Source: Dolichospermum compactum NIES-806 (GTDB lineage Bacteria > Cyanobacteriota > Cyanobacteriia > Cyanobacteriales > Nostocaceae). Taken from it: a stretch of 20,065 nucleotides of DNA. The notes beneath the pieces are model-generated. The model had not been told where the DNA came from. It searched no databases and saw nothing but the letters and a program-made list of their open reading frames with translations. The stretch covers positions 4,455,005 through 4,475,069 of the forward strand of contig NZ_AP018316.1 of assembly GCF_002368115.1 (NCBI RefSeq), given 5' to 3'. Shown here piece by piece: positions 1 through 8,113 of this stretch (position 1 is its first letter; each line of letters starts with the position of its first letter). The translations under genes and the position numbers were made by a program.

Positions 1-147
1 CAAGGATTAACAGGATTAACAGGATGGTAATTTATAGATGGTTTAAATTATTCAAAAACAATTATTCAAAAACATCCTGAAAAAAAACCAACTGCCAAAA
101 AACAATCATCCAACAACATCCTGTAAATCCTCAAATCCTGGACATCC

Positions 148-180
148 TGATATGGCTACGCCACGCTTCGCTATCAGACA
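148..180. repeat. 33-bp repeat unit, copy 1 (TGATA...TATCA)
   Basis: The unit starts TGATATGGCTACGCC and ends CTTCGCTATCAGACA, with TGATA/TATCA at its ends forming the start of an imperfect hairpin. It is identical to the copies at 251-283 and 342-374. Related GTGGCG/GCCATAG wording occurs at about 15220-15290. Confidence 0.85.
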
Positions 181-250
181 AAATAAAATCCCCAACTCCC
201 ACCAAAAATCATCCAATAACATCCTGTAAATCCTCAAATCCTGAAAATCC

Positions 251-283
251 TGATATGGCTACGCCACGCTTCGCTATCAGACA
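251..283. repeat. 33-bp repeat unit, copy 2
   Basis: Identical by eye to copy 1 over all 33 bases, 103 bp downstream of it, and also preceded by an AATCCTG-type tract. The identity suggests recent spread or gene conversion. Confidence 0.85.
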
Positions 284-341
284 AAAAAATCACCAACTCC
301 CCACCAAAAATCATCCTGTAAATCCTTTATCCTAGATATCC

Positions 342-374
342 TGATATGGCTACGCCACGCTTCGCTATCAGACA
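342..374. repeat. 33-bp repeat unit, copy 3
   Basis: Third identical copy, 91 bp after copy 2. It ends about 36 bp before the start codon of the antitoxin-like gene, so it lies where the promoter of that gene would be expected. Confidence 0.85.
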
Positions 375-410
375 GTAATATAATATAGATATAATTTGCG
401 CTAATAGCCT

Positions 411-680
411 ATGCAATCCCTAAATGTCACATTACCAGATACATTAGCCAATGCTCTTAATAGCTATATCAAAGATCAGGAAAATGTGTTACCTGCTAAT
501 GATATTATTGAAAATGCGATCATCGAATTTCTTGGTCAACGTGGTTATTTACCTCCAAAAAAAACAATTAACTTTACTCCTGCAACTCAGGGAAGTGGAT
601 TTTTGAATACTTCGGTAAATCATGATCAAATTCTCGCTGAACAAATATATTCACAATCATTGCCACCTAATACACCTTGA
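411..680 (+). CDS. Putative antitoxin of a PIN-domain toxin-antitoxin pair
   Basis: Small 89-residue protein immediately upstream of, and overlapping, a PIN-domain gene, the usual order in VapBC-type modules. The N-terminus (MQSLNVTLPDTLANALNSYI) reads like a short beta strand followed by a helix, the beginning of a ribbon-helix-helix or similar DNA-binding antitoxin. The C-terminal half (PPKKTINFTPATQGSG and onwards) is proline- and polar-rich, suiting a flexible toxin-wrapping tail. No clear Shine-Dalgarno sequence precedes the ATG. If it is an antitoxin, it would neutralise the toxin and repress its own promoter. The assignment rests mainly on gene context and size; I do not recognise the family from sequence alone. 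Confidence 0.6.
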   Translation: MQSLNVTLPDTLANALNSYIKDQENVLPANDIIENAIIEFLGQRGYLPPKKTINFTPATQGSGFLNTSVNHDQILAEQIYSQSLPPNTP

Positions 681-1075
681 GAGCTATAATTGCCGACACT
701 GGACCTCTTTATGCTGCTATAGATGTAGATGATCAATATCATCAGCGTTCAAAAATCCAAATACAAAGAATCAATGCAGAAAACTTAACAATCCTACTTT
801 CCTTTCCTGTTTATCTAGAAACATATAATCTTTTGCTATATCGTCTGGGAACTGAACAAGCGATTAGTTTTGCTAAAGATTGCATAGGGTCAGTTTATTT
901 TATCAACCCTTCCCAAGACCAATATATAGCAGCAACAGAAAAAGCTGCTCATTTTCCAGATCAAAAAATTACTCTTTGTGATGCTGTCACTGCTATTTTA
1001 TCTGAAGAAATGAAGTTACCAGTATGGACTTATGACTATCATTTTGATGTCATGCAGGTACAAATATGGCGTTAA
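677..1075 (+). CDS. PIN-domain protein, VapC-like toxin
   Basis: 132 residues, the normal length of a single PIN domain. The acidic residues expected for a Mg-dependent RNase are present: D8 in ADTGPLYA, E48 in VYLETYNLL, D102 in LCDAVTAI and D120 in YDYHFDV. Known PIN toxins cleave RNA (often tRNA or rRNA) and are held in check by the cognate antitoxin. The start is TTG at 677-679, sharing TTGA with the stop of the upstream gene. An in-frame TAA at 668-670 rules out a longer protein, so the overlap is real and suggests translational coupling. The domain call is firm; the toxin role is inferred from the pairing. A stand-alone PIN nuclease is the alternative. Confidence 0.82.
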   Translation: MRAIIADTGPLYAAIDVDDQYHQRSKIQIQRINAENLTILLSFPVYLETYNLLLYRLGTEQAISFAKDCIGSVYFINPSQDQYIAATEKAAHFPDQKITLCDAVTAILSEEMKLPVWTYDYHFDVMQVQIWR

Positions 1076-1124
1076 AATTGACTTTATCCTGTCAATCCTC
1101 AAATCCTGTACTTCGACTTGGCTC

Positions 1125-1609
1125 AGTAAGCATATCAACCCTCCAGAAATCCGAATTAGAGATTTAGGAAGTTTAAACGGGACTTATATTAATAATACAA
1201 AAATTGGCGGTAAGTAGGTGAACACAATAAAACCAAACTGTGTAAAGAAACGTAAAATCGCCTAAACCCTCTTCACTCTTGCCTCTTGCCTCTTGCCTTT
1301 TGCCTTGCCAATTAGAGATTTAGGAAGTTTAAACGGGACTTATATTAATAATACAAAAATTGGCGGTAAGTAGGTGAACACAATAAAACCAAACTGTGTA
1401 AAGAAACGTAAAATCGCCTAAACCCTCTTCACTCTTGCCCCTTGCCTCTTGCCTTTTGCCTTGCCATAACGACAATTTTCAACGCCAACCTACTTAATGG
1501 AAATATCCCCAAAAAATTAGCCCAAGTGATAGATTTAGCTTTAATTGAAAAACCGCAAATCTATTTGGATAGTGCTGAAAAATTCAAGGAAGCGTTAATT
1601 AAAATTTAA
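1125..1609 (+). pseudogene. Remnants of an FHA-domain / Ser-Thr kinase gene
   Basis: Two decayed pieces lie in the order expected for one gene. At 1125-1214 the translation SKHINPPEIRIRDLGSLNGT is the core of a forkhead-associated domain (the S-x-N-G-T motif binds phosphothreonine); it ends at a TAG at 1215. At about 1467-1609 another frame reads NIPKKLAQVIDLALIEKP and then SAEKFKEALIKI before TAA, resembling the last helices of a eukaryotic-type Ser/Thr kinase C-lobe. The rest of the kinase is missing. The FHA part is also partly duplicated (copy 2 from 1311) as part of a 156-bp tandem repeat that carries TTGCC tracts. A repeat resembling ACTTCGACTTGGCTCAGTA lies just before the FHA piece and may mark a rearrangement point. 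Confidence 0.6.
1155..1466. repeat. 156-bp tandem duplication (two copies)
   Basis: Copy 1 is 1155-1310 and copy 2 is 1311-1466, directly abutting. By eye they differ at a single base (T1284 versus C1440). Each copy starts in the FHA remnant (ATTAGAGATTTAGGAAG) and ends in a polypyrimidine TTGCCTCTTGCC-type tract. The near identity implies a recent duplication, perhaps by slippage between the short repeats at the ends. Confidence 0.93.
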
Positions 1610-1620
1610 ACTTAAAATTT

Positions 1621-4230
1621 ATGATTTCCCTGACAATGCTAACCCAGCAGTTTCGGAACTTTTGGCAACCTAGAAAGGGACTAGCCATAGCAGAAGCTTC
1701 TGTAATTGGGATAGTAGCCGCCCTATCTGCGGTCTTACTCAAACAAGGTTCAGGGTGGTTGGGAACATGGCGAGTGCATACAACCCATATTTTTCCTGCG
1801 TGGATAACCCTGCCAATTATTGGTTTAAGTTTGGGGTTTCTTTCCGGTTGGTTAGTGCAACGATTAGCACCAGAAGCCTCTGGTAGTGGGATTCCCCAAG
1901 TCAAAGCCAGTCTAGCAAATGTGCCAGTTACCCTGTCATGGAGAGTAGCTTTTGTCAAGTTAATCTCAGCAATTATCGCCTTGGGTTCAGGATTAACCTT
2001 GGGTAGACAGGGACCGACAGTTCAAGTTGGTGCGGGGTTAGCAGCAGGTATGAGTCGCTTAGTTCCCACTTCTCCAGATCACCGCCGACAGATGATTGCA
2101 GCCGGTGCAGGGGCGGGTTTAGCAGCGGCTTTTAATGCACCTCTAGCCGGGGTGCTATTTATTATTGAAGAATTATTACAAGATTTATCCGGTTTAACAT
2201 TAGGAACGGCAATAATTGCCTCTTTTATTGGTGGGGTAATTTCCCGGTGGTTAGGTGGTGGGAGTTTCCAACTAGACTTAAAACTGATTAATCACTCTAG
2301 CAGTTTCTCCCTATTAGAAATTCCAACTTTATTAATTTTAGGAATTTTAGCGGGTTTATTAGCAGCTTTATTTAATCAGGGGTTAATTTTCAGTATTCAA
2401 GCTTATCGCCGTTTACATATTAGTTTACCTTTGCGGGTGGCAATAGCGGGTTTGGCTTCTGGTTTAATTATGTCTTTGCTACCAGAGTATTTTCGGGATA
2501 ATACAGGTTTGCGGGAGTTTTTAATTGCCAGTGAACCGAATATACCTTTAGCGGGAATTGCCTTTATTGCCCAATTTATTTTAACATTAATTGCCTTTGG
2601 TTCGGGCGCACCTGGGGGATTATTTGCACCGAGTTTAATTTTAGGTTCTTGTTTAGGACATATTATTGGCGTATGTGAATTGCAAGTATTTGGATTTGGT
2701 TCACCGACTACCTACGCATTAGCAGGAATGGGGGGGTTTTTTAGCGCGGTTTCTAAAGTTCCCATTACTGCTATTGTGATTGTTTTTGAAATGACGACAG
2801 ATTTCAATTTAGTATTACCTTTGATGGTGGTATCTGTGACATCTTATCTGGTAGCGGAGAAGGTTGTTCCTGGTTCACTCTATGACAAACTTTTAAAATT
2901 AAATGGGATTGTTATTCAAAAGAATAGTCCGATGCAAGAGATATTAACTCAGTTAACTGCTAAGGATGTGATGCAGTGCTTGGTGGAAACTTTAGAAGCA
3001 GAAATGGCAGGAGATGAAGTTATTAAAGCTTTTTCTCGTTCCCATCATCGCGGGTTTCCTGTAGTAGAAAATAATAAATTAGTGGGCTTAGTTTCCCAAA
3101 CTGATTTACAGAAGATTCGTAATCATCTTTTACCCCATGAAACTCTTTTAAAAGAAATTATGACACCTAAGCCGGTGACGGTGACACCAGCAGATAGATT
3201 AAGTCATGTTCTCTATTTATTAGATAGATATCAAATTAGTCGTTTACCTGTGGTAGATGGTAAAAAATTAATTGGGATTATTACTCGCGCTGATATTATT
3301 CGTGCTGAAGCAGATCATTTGAATGGCGAAAATGGGGTGACAGGTCCTCAAGCAGAACCTTCTTATTTAGTTTACCAAACGCGATCGCCTAGTATTGGCA
3401 GAGGGAGATTATTAGTTACCATTGCTAACCCGGAAACCGCTACGGCATTACTGGAAATGGCTGCGGCTATTGCCCGCGATCGCCATTATGAAATAGAATG
3501 TTTACAAATCATCTTAGTATCCCGTCACATTTCCCCAGCGGAAACCCCAGTCAACACCGCAAAAAGTCGCCGCTTACTCCGACAAGCTGAAAGTTTAGCC
3601 AAAAAACTGCACATTCCCATTCATACCCAAATTCGGGTCGCCCATGATGTCGCCCAAGCAATTTTAGAAACAACTAAGGAACGATACATAGATTTAATTT
3701 TCATGGGTTGGAAGGGAAATACATCTACCCCCGGCAGGATCTTTGGGAATGTTGTAGATACGGTAATTCGTCAAGCAAATTGTGATGTTGTTTTAGTAAA
3801 ATTAGGCAATAATTTCCATTCATACCAACAATTTAAACGTTGGTTAGTACCAATGGCTGGGGGACCAAATGCACCTATTGCTATTAAATTATTACCAGCT
3901 TTAGTTACTTTAGCAAACGATATAGAAATTCGTTTAACTCAGGTAGTTAAATCTGGGGAATTTGCACCAGATATGACAGTTTTAGAAGAATCTACCCGTC
4001 AATTAATGCGTAACCGAAATTTACATAGTAATGTTGTTGCTGCTTCTTTAAAAGCTGAATCTGTCACCGCTGGAGTAATTGAGTTGGTGAAAACTGAAGG
4101 TTTCGATGTTGTAGTTTTGGGTGCTTCCCGTGAGGGATTATTACAACAAGCCATTCAAGGAAATATTCCCGAAGCGATCGCTTCTGGTGTTGATATTACG
4201 GTAATTTTAGTCAGCAGTGCAATTTCTTAA
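1621..4230 (+). CDS. ClC-family anion channel/transporter with CBS pair and two USP domains
   Basis: 869-residue inner-membrane protein. Residues about 20-430 form the ClC transport core: GSGIP at 88-92, GRQGPTVQ at 128-135, FIIEE at 180-184 and GGLFAP at 332-337, with Tyr421 in SLYDKL matching the helix-R tyrosine that lines the chloride site. Residues about 446-565 hold two CBS repeats, typical nucleotide-sensing regulators. About 595-727 is a universal-stress-protein domain with an ATP-loop-like GWKGNTSTPGRIFG; a second, more diverged USP domain runs to the C-terminus. The usual gating glutamate (E148 in E. coli ClC) is Gln130 (CAG), while the internal proton glutamate matches E184. Known ClC proteins move chloride as channels or as chloride/proton antiporters; the Gln suggests weakened proton coupling (inference). 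The start has no clear ribosome site; Met6 at 1636 is an alternative. Confidence 0.95.
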   Translation: MISLTMLTQQFRNFWQPRKGLAIAEASVIGIVAALSAVLLKQGSGWLGTWRVHTTHIFPAWITLPIIGLSLGFLSGWLVQRLAPEASGSGIPQVKASLANVPVTLSWRVAFVKLISAIIALGSGLTLGRQGPTVQVGAGLAAGMSRLVPTSPDHRRQMIAAGAGAGLAAAFNAPLAGVLFIIEELLQDLSGLTLGTAIIASFIGGVISRWLGGGSFQLDLKLINHSSSFSLLEIPTLLILGILAGLLAALFNQGLIFSIQAYRRLHISLPLRVAIAGLASGLIMSLLPEYFRDNTGLREFLIASEPNIPLAGIAFIAQFILTLIAFGSGAPGGLFAPSLILGSCLGHIIGVCELQVFGFGSPTTYALAGMGGFFSAVSKVPITAIVIVFEMTTDFNLVLPLMVVSVTSYLVAEKVVPGSLYDKLLKLNGIVIQKNSPMQEILTQLTAKDVMQCLVETLEAEMAGDEVIKAFSRSHHRGFPVVENNKLVGLVSQTDLQKIRNHLLPHETLLKEIMTPKPVTVTPADRLSHVLYLLDRYQISRLPVVDGKKLIGIITRADIIRAEADHLNGENGVTGPQAEPSYLVYQTRSPSIGRGRLLVTIANPETATALLEMAAAIARDRHYEIECLQIILVSRHISPAETPVNTAKSRRLLRQAESLAKKLHIPIHTQIRVAHDVAQAILETTKERYIDLIFMGWKGNTSTPGRIFGNVVDTVIRQANCDVVLVKLGNNFHSYQQFKRWLVPMAGGPNAPIAIKLLPALVTLANDIEIRLTQVVKSGEFAPDMTVLEESTRQLMRNRNLHSNVVAASLKAESVTAGVIELVKTEGFDVVVLGASREGLLQQAIQGNIPEAIASGVDITVILVSSAIS

Positions 4231-4335
4231 CTATGATTTATGTGATTTTAATGAGTTATTGACCATCTTTGTTCTGACAAAAAATATGAATCAAATTACA
4301 TCATAAAAATCATAAAAACCATAAAAATCATAGTT
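4229..4335. terminator. Possible bidirectional terminator with 9-bp tandem repeat
   Basis: Between two convergent genes, AACTATGATTT (4229-4239, overlapping the ClC stop codon) is the exact reverse complement of AAATCATAGTT (4325-4335). Inside, CATAAAAAT / CATAAAAAC / CATAAAAAT repeat in tandem at 4302-4328. The AT-rich arms and A/T tracts could end transcription in both directions, but the loop is long (about 85 nt), so the terminator role is tentative. Confidence 0.4.
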
Positions 4336-4344
4336 TAGACACCA

Positions 4345-5595
4345 TTATCGAGAAGCAAGCTGTGGATCTCCCCAAATGCTACCTCTTTCACCAAAAGTTA
4401 CCGCCTGATCCCCTTCTGCTGAAATATCTACAGTTCTACCATCATTAGTCACTTGCAACAGAGGCCAATTTTCCTCCCCTAATTCACCAGCACGGAATAA
4501 CACATCATTAGGTTGCTTTTTACTCCAACCTAACAAAATGGCTATTTTTTCGTGATCATCTTCGGATTGCACAGGACTAACTACATTGAGATTATTTTGT
4601 TGAGGATTCCAAATTACAGCCTGATCTGTGGCATCTGCTGTATTGAAAATAGCCACAAATTTCCGGGCTAAAAAGCGATCGCCTTTTTCAGACCAACTCA
4701 CAGGAACTAATACTCCCATCTTTCCATCACGATCCGCTTCTGCCGGCAAACTAGCCTGTCTTTTTAACAGCGGATCAATCACCACACTAGTTGATGTCAT
4801 CACCCGTAACCGCTTAGTTTGTCTATCTTCCACAAACAACACACTATTAACTCGGCTATTGTGCATTTCCGGTTTTACTTCCATCTGCACCCGACTATAA
4901 ATCGCATACTTGCCATCAGGAGAAACTACAGGAATACTCCGATAGTAGCGGACACCAGAACCACCTTTCCCTCCAACCGCTTCTTGAGTAGCCAAAATCC
5001 ATTGCCAAGGGATAGGGTGGGGACTACCTATAGGATCAGTTTGTGCCGTCTCTGACTCATTTTGCTGTTCACTAACAGGAATTTCTCCGACTTTAGGTGT
5101 AACTGTTGATGTTGCCAATTCCTGAGATTCAGCATTCTCACTGACTGGGGAATTTAAATCAGCTTCTGCTTTTGCGTCCTGTAATTTTTGAATTAAATTA
5201 ACTTGATTAACCGATGTTGGTTTTGGAAATTGTTCAACATTAACTGATTTTACAGTTTCACTAACAACATTATTCCCCACTTGAGAACTTTCTCTTTCTA
5301 CCCCTGAAATCACCGAATCTTTCGGCAATGAATGTATTCCTTCGCCAACAGATATTTTTCCTGTTTGAGAGTTAACTTGAGCAAATTGTAAATTTAACTT
5401 CTTAGTAGTAGCACTTTCTGTCAATTTTGGATGAGATCTGCTAATGCCCGAACTCACAATTGCTGCTTTTAATTGTTTCGCTAAGGTAGGGTTAATAGAT
5501 ATGCCCGCGAAAGGTGAAATTATAATAAAAATGGCAATGTACTTGAGAAATGGTTGAACGCGGAACCATCCTGACACCAAAAGGGGTTTAAGCAT
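4345..5595 (-). CDS. Exported hypothetical protein with possible C-terminal beta-sheet domain
   Basis: 416 residues, not assigned to a named family. The N-terminus (MLKPLLVSGWFRVQPFLKY, then a hydrophobic stretch IAIFIIISPFAGI) looks like a signal peptide or membrane anchor. Residues about 45-195 are low-complexity, Ser/Thr/Val/Glu-rich and probably unstructured. The C-terminal half (about 195-416) is more ordered, with short strand-like repeats such as VVSPDGKYAIYSRVQ, VSWSEKGDRFLARKF and LLQVTNDGRTVDISAEGD. The SPDGKYAIYS wording recalls TolB/WD40-like propeller blades, which would suit an extracytoplasmic binding protein, but fewer blades are visible than a full propeller needs. It is convergent with the ClC gene. 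The ATG start at 5595 is preceded by no strong ribosome site. One HIP1 octamer (4675-4682) lies within it. Confidence 0.75.
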   Translation of the reverse strand: MLKPLLVSGWFRVQPFLKYIAIFIIISPFAGISINPTLAKQLKAAIVSSGISRSHPKLTESATTKKLNLQFAQVNSQTGKISVGEGIHSLPKDSVISGVERESSQVGNNVVSETVKSVNVEQFPKPTSVNQVNLIQKLQDAKAEADLNSPVSENAESQELATSTVTPKVGEIPVSEQQNESETAQTDPIGSPHPIPWQWILATQEAVGGKGGSGVRYYRSIPVVSPDGKYAIYSRVQMEVKPEMHNSRVNSVLFVEDRQTKRLRVMTSTSVVIDPLLKRQASLPAEADRDGKMGVLVPVSWSEKGDRFLARKFVAIFNTADATDQAVIWNPQQNNLNVVSPVQSEDDHEKIAILLGWSKKQPNDVLFRAGELGEENWPLLQVTNDGRTVDISAEGDQAVTFGERGSIWGDPQLASR

Positions 5596-6062
5596 GATGA
5601 GACTCTCTAAGGGCAGTTGCTAAGTGCGGGCAGTATTTATACAGGAACGGGAAAAAGCTATGACTATATGTATATCAACAAACGAAAAGCTTTTACGAGA
5701 TAATTTATTCAAATGTTGCATCGCTTTACAAAAGTTTTGGTGTCACCATTTACCCCCTCATAATCTTTACATAATATACAATCATGACGGGATGAAAGTT
5801 AACAGTAAATTACATCTGTTAATAAATACCATCATTATTGTCAGTTTAAGCAATATCCATATTTAACACCAGTAGAATACAGGTATATCAGGAGCATAAA
5901 TTCAAGCATTTAGTCGTCAGCAGTTCAGCAAGAATTGAATTGATCAGCATTCTGAATGTTAATTTACTGATGTCAGTCTCCCCCATTCAAAACCCCTCAA
6001 ATCCTGTTTTGACTGAATACTTACGTAGCCAAGATCTCAAGATGCTATTAAAAACTGTCTTA

Positions 6063-6202
6063 GAGGTTGTTTTAAAAGCTTAAATTCATACATATCTGGG
6101 CGGTTAGAAACCGCGTCTACACAGGCGAAACCCACCTGCGTGGGTTTGAAAACCTTAATTTTCTGTTAGTCCACGAAAGTGGACTTTGTTTTCAAACATC
6201 CT
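6063..6202. mobile_element. MITE-like element with three internal hairpins
   Basis: Left end GAGGTTGTTTTAAAAG and right end GTTTTCAAACATCC are imperfect inverted repeats. Both resemble the ends of the element at 8247-8416 (GAGGGTGTTTGAAAAG type), so the two probably belong to one family. The interior has three hairpins: GCGGTT/AACCGC (6100-6114), AAACCCAC/GTGGGTTT (6128-6147) and AGTCCAC/GTGGACT (6168-6185). There is no transposase gene, so any movement would need one in trans. The exact ends and target duplication are uncertain. Confidence 0.55.
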
Positions 6203-6452
6203 TTTCAATCAAGTTATTTCCCAATAATAAGCTTTGTTTCTGGCTGTATATAATACCGCAGGAGTTAGCCCGTCAGAACCTATATACTGGCAAATATTAG
6301 ATTAACCGATGCACAATCAATAATAAACAAAAACATTAAATTCATACACCCGAACAACAAACTGTAATTTACACTCGTAACCGCTGCGATTAAGCAGCCA
6401 CAGTTTACTTTTAAATTGGGTAATTATTGAATAATTTTGATTTAGTAAAGAA

Positions 6453-6563
6453 ATGACCAACTCTAAAACACAGTCAGACGCACAAAATCCGTCAACAGTA
6501 GATGCAAATAATAATATGCTTCCGAACCGAAAGCATCGCGGAACTAAGTACCTGGACTATTGA
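6453..6563 (+). CDS. Possible small protein, 36 residues
   Basis: An ATG frame encodes a very polar 36-residue peptide beginning MTNSKTQSDAQNPSTVDANN and ending NRKHRGTKYLDY, with no hydrophobic segment. It is preceded by TAAAGAA a few bases upstream, a weak ribosome site at best. The composition (acidic and Asn-rich N-terminal half, basic cluster, aromatic C-terminus) reads like real protein rather than random AT-rich translation. I do not recognise it. It could instead be the intact 5' end of a longer gene truncated at 6561. Conservation in other cyanobacteria would settle it. Confidence 0.3.
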   Translation: MTNSKTQSDAQNPSTVDANNNMLPNRKHRGTKYLDY

Positions 6564-6753
6564 TAGTTTATTGAAGCTGTTTTTACTCAACCAATAATAA
6601 ACACTATACCATCAAACCATGAAAATTCATTTCCCATAATCAAAAATGCTCAACATAATTTTATTAATATTGAGATGCCGCAGTTGTCAGTGATGAGGAA
6701 GACACTTACCATTGATTAATGATTCATGACTTGTAATTAATAATTAATAACTA

Positions 6754-7755
6754 ATGAAAGTAGTATTTTTTGGCACTCCAGATTTTGCAATTCCCACTTT
6801 AAAAAAACTCTTGGAAAGCAGTGATTTTCAGGTACTTGCTGTAATTACTCAACCAGATAAACGCCGAGAACGTGGGAATAAACTGACACCTTCACCCGTG
6901 AAAGCCTTAGCTACAGATCATCATATTCCAGTGTGGCAACCAGAAAGAGTCAAAAAAGATGTTGAAACCTTAACACAACTCAAGCAAATGGAAGCTGATG
7001 TGTTTGTAGTCATTGCCTATGGACAAATATTGTCTAAAAAGATATTAGATATGCCAAAGCTGGGTTGTGTCAACGTACATGGATCAATTCTCCCTCAATA
7101 TCGGGGGGCTGCGCCAATTCAGTGGAGTATCTACAATGGCGAGAAAGAAACCGGGATCACAACTATGCTGATGGATAAAGGCATGGATACAGGTGATATG
7201 CTCCTAAAAGCAAATACACCGATTGATTTACTAGATAATGCTCAGATTTTAGCGGAAAAGTTAGCGATCGCTGGTGCAGATTTACTCATAGAAACCCTAT
7301 ATAAACTAGAACGCCAAGAAATCACACCAACTCCTCAAGATCATACCATAGCCACTTACGCATCCTTGATTCAAAAGCTAGACTATGAATTAGACTGGGC
7401 AAAAAGCGCCATCCAATTACACAATCAAATTCGTGGCTTTTATCCTAACTGTATTACCAGTTTCCGCAACCAACAATTGAAAATCACCGCTACTGTTCCC
7501 ATAGAGGCTGCGTATATTCAAGAATTACCAGAGCAGTTACAAGAAAAAATAAACAAAATACCTAACTTATCAACGATATCAGGTCAACCGGGAGAAGTAG
7601 TAAACATTACAAAAGGACTAGGGGCAATTGTCCAAACAGGGACAGGTTTATTGCTGTTGCGAGAAGTGCAATTAACAGGTAAACGTCCCCAATCAGGATG
7701 GGATTTTGTCAATGGGACTCGATTAACTGTTGGGGAGGTAATGGGTAATGGGTAA
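6754..7755 (+). CDS. fmt: Methionyl-tRNA formyltransferase
   Basis: 333-residue cytoplasmic enzyme that transfers a formyl group from 10-formyl-tetrahydrofolate to Met-tRNA(fMet), giving the initiator tRNA used to start bacterial translation. The N-terminal Rossmann-like catalytic domain (about 1-205) begins KVVFFGTPDFA and carries the signature CVNVHGSILPQYRGAAPIQW; N107, H109 and D145 (in MDKGMDTGDML) match the catalytic Asn/His/Asp of the E. coli enzyme. The C-terminal tRNA-binding barrel (about 210-333) contains QIRGFYPNCITSF and ends near LLLREVQLTGKRPQSGWDFV. The length is normal. The ATG lies in an AT-rich leader without a clear Shine-Dalgarno sequence. def is not adjacent. The stop is 7 bp from the end of the convergent downstream gene. 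Confidence 0.97.
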   Translation: MKVVFFGTPDFAIPTLKKLLESSDFQVLAVITQPDKRRERGNKLTPSPVKALATDHHIPVWQPERVKKDVETLTQLKQMEADVFVVIAYGQILSKKILDMPKLGCVNVHGSILPQYRGAAPIQWSIYNGEKETGITTMLMDKGMDTGDMLLKANTPIDLLDNAQILAEKLAIAGADLLIETLYKLERQEITPTPQDHTIATYASLIQKLDYELDWAKSAIQLHNQIRGFYPNCITSFRNQQLKITATVPIEAAYIQELPEQLQEKINKIPNLSTISGQPGEVVNITKGLGAIVQTGTGLLLLREVQLTGKRPQSGWDFVNGTRLTVGEVMGNG

Positions 7756-7762
7756 CAACTGA

Positions 7763-8113
7763 CTAATTTTCATAAAACCGGCAGGATTTGCATGGTCCTT
7801 CTGGGTTAACAGCACAACGCATAATTTCTGAAAGAGCATTATAGTTACAGGTAGCATCACCGATAACCCAACGTCCCTCTACCAAACTTTTTTCTTCCGG
7901 TCTTTGCGCTTTTTGGACATAAATAGCGATATTGTGTAAACTATAGCGTCCTCCTCTAAGCTGATATCTATGACAACGCTCTAAAACTGCGTAGGTTTTT
8001 CCCTCAAAATCAAGATAGTTTCCCGGTTGGGGAGTCCAATCAAGTTGTAATTTACCAAGAGACTGACGCGGATGTGTCAAAATTATCTCAGTCGGTAAGG
8101 AATTTGGCTCCAT
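7763..8113 (-). CDS. DUF6464-type conserved cyanobacterial protein
   Basis: 116 residues, soluble, no signal peptide. The C-terminus (SEIMRCAVNPEGPCKSCRFYE) has a cysteine cluster (C-x8-C-x2-C) preceded by IGDATCNYNA. From memory this is the hallmark of the cyanobacterial DUF6464 family; its function is unknown. The cysteines could bind a metal or form disulphides (inference). The N-terminal part (about 17-70) reads as beta strands (LGKLQLDWTPQPGNYLDFEG, KTYAVLERCHRYQ). The gene is convergent with fmt, separated by only 7 bp. A CRP-like half-palindrome, TGTGA-N6-TTACA, sits at 8124-8139 just upstream of the start. Confidence 0.8.
   Translation of the reverse strand: MEPNSLPTEIILTHPRQSLGKLQLDWTPQPGNYLDFEGKTYAVLERCHRYQLRGGRYSLHNIAIYVQKAQRPEEKSLVEGRWVIGDATCNYNALSEIMRCAVNPEGPCKSCRFYEN

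Larger units (their letters stand above)
1..374. repeat. Intergenic repeat block with AATCCTG-type tracts
   Basis: This gene-free stretch is built from short degenerate repeats. Near the left edge AGGATTAAC is repeated in tandem and followed by AGGAT. Further on, strings such as CATCCTGTAAATCCT and CAAATCCTG recur about every 90-100 bp, each followed by one of three copies of a 33-bp palindrome-like unit. The same ATCCTG/AATCCTG wording reappears at about 1087-1110 after the PIN gene. This resembles the short repetitive sequences common between genes of filamentous cyanobacteria. No open frame or RNA gene is evident. Two TATAAT strings (379-384 and 390-395) could be -10 boxes for the gene at 411, but no convincing -35 box accompanies them. 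Confidence 0.7.
5596..6753. other. 1.16-kb intergenic region, mostly without genes
   Basis: AT-rich DNA separating the divergent genes at 5595 (-) and 6754 (+). It contains a MITE-like element (about 6063-6202) with three strong hairpins and a possible 36-codon gene (6453-6563). An open frame at 5624-5866 has no recognisable protein features and is not accepted. No tRNA, rRNA or known riboswitch was recognised. The promoters of both flanking genes must lie here, but no consensus -35/-10 pair stood out. Confidence 0.6.

Noticed and set aside
1..374. CRISPR array made of the three 33-bp repeats
   Set aside because: Only three copies with unequal spacing (103 and 91 bp), intervening DNA that is itself repetitive, and no cas genes. 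It is a dispersed palindromic repeat.
1032..1124. First 31 codons of a frame running into the FHA remnant, as a real gene start
   Set aside because: This part overlaps the PIN gene end and then repeat sequence; only the codons from 1125 onwards resemble a protein domain.
5624..5866. 80-codon open frame upstream of the exported hypothetical gene
   Set aside because: AT-rich, no ribosome site, no protein-like pattern, and it lies across the expected promoter of the divergent gene.
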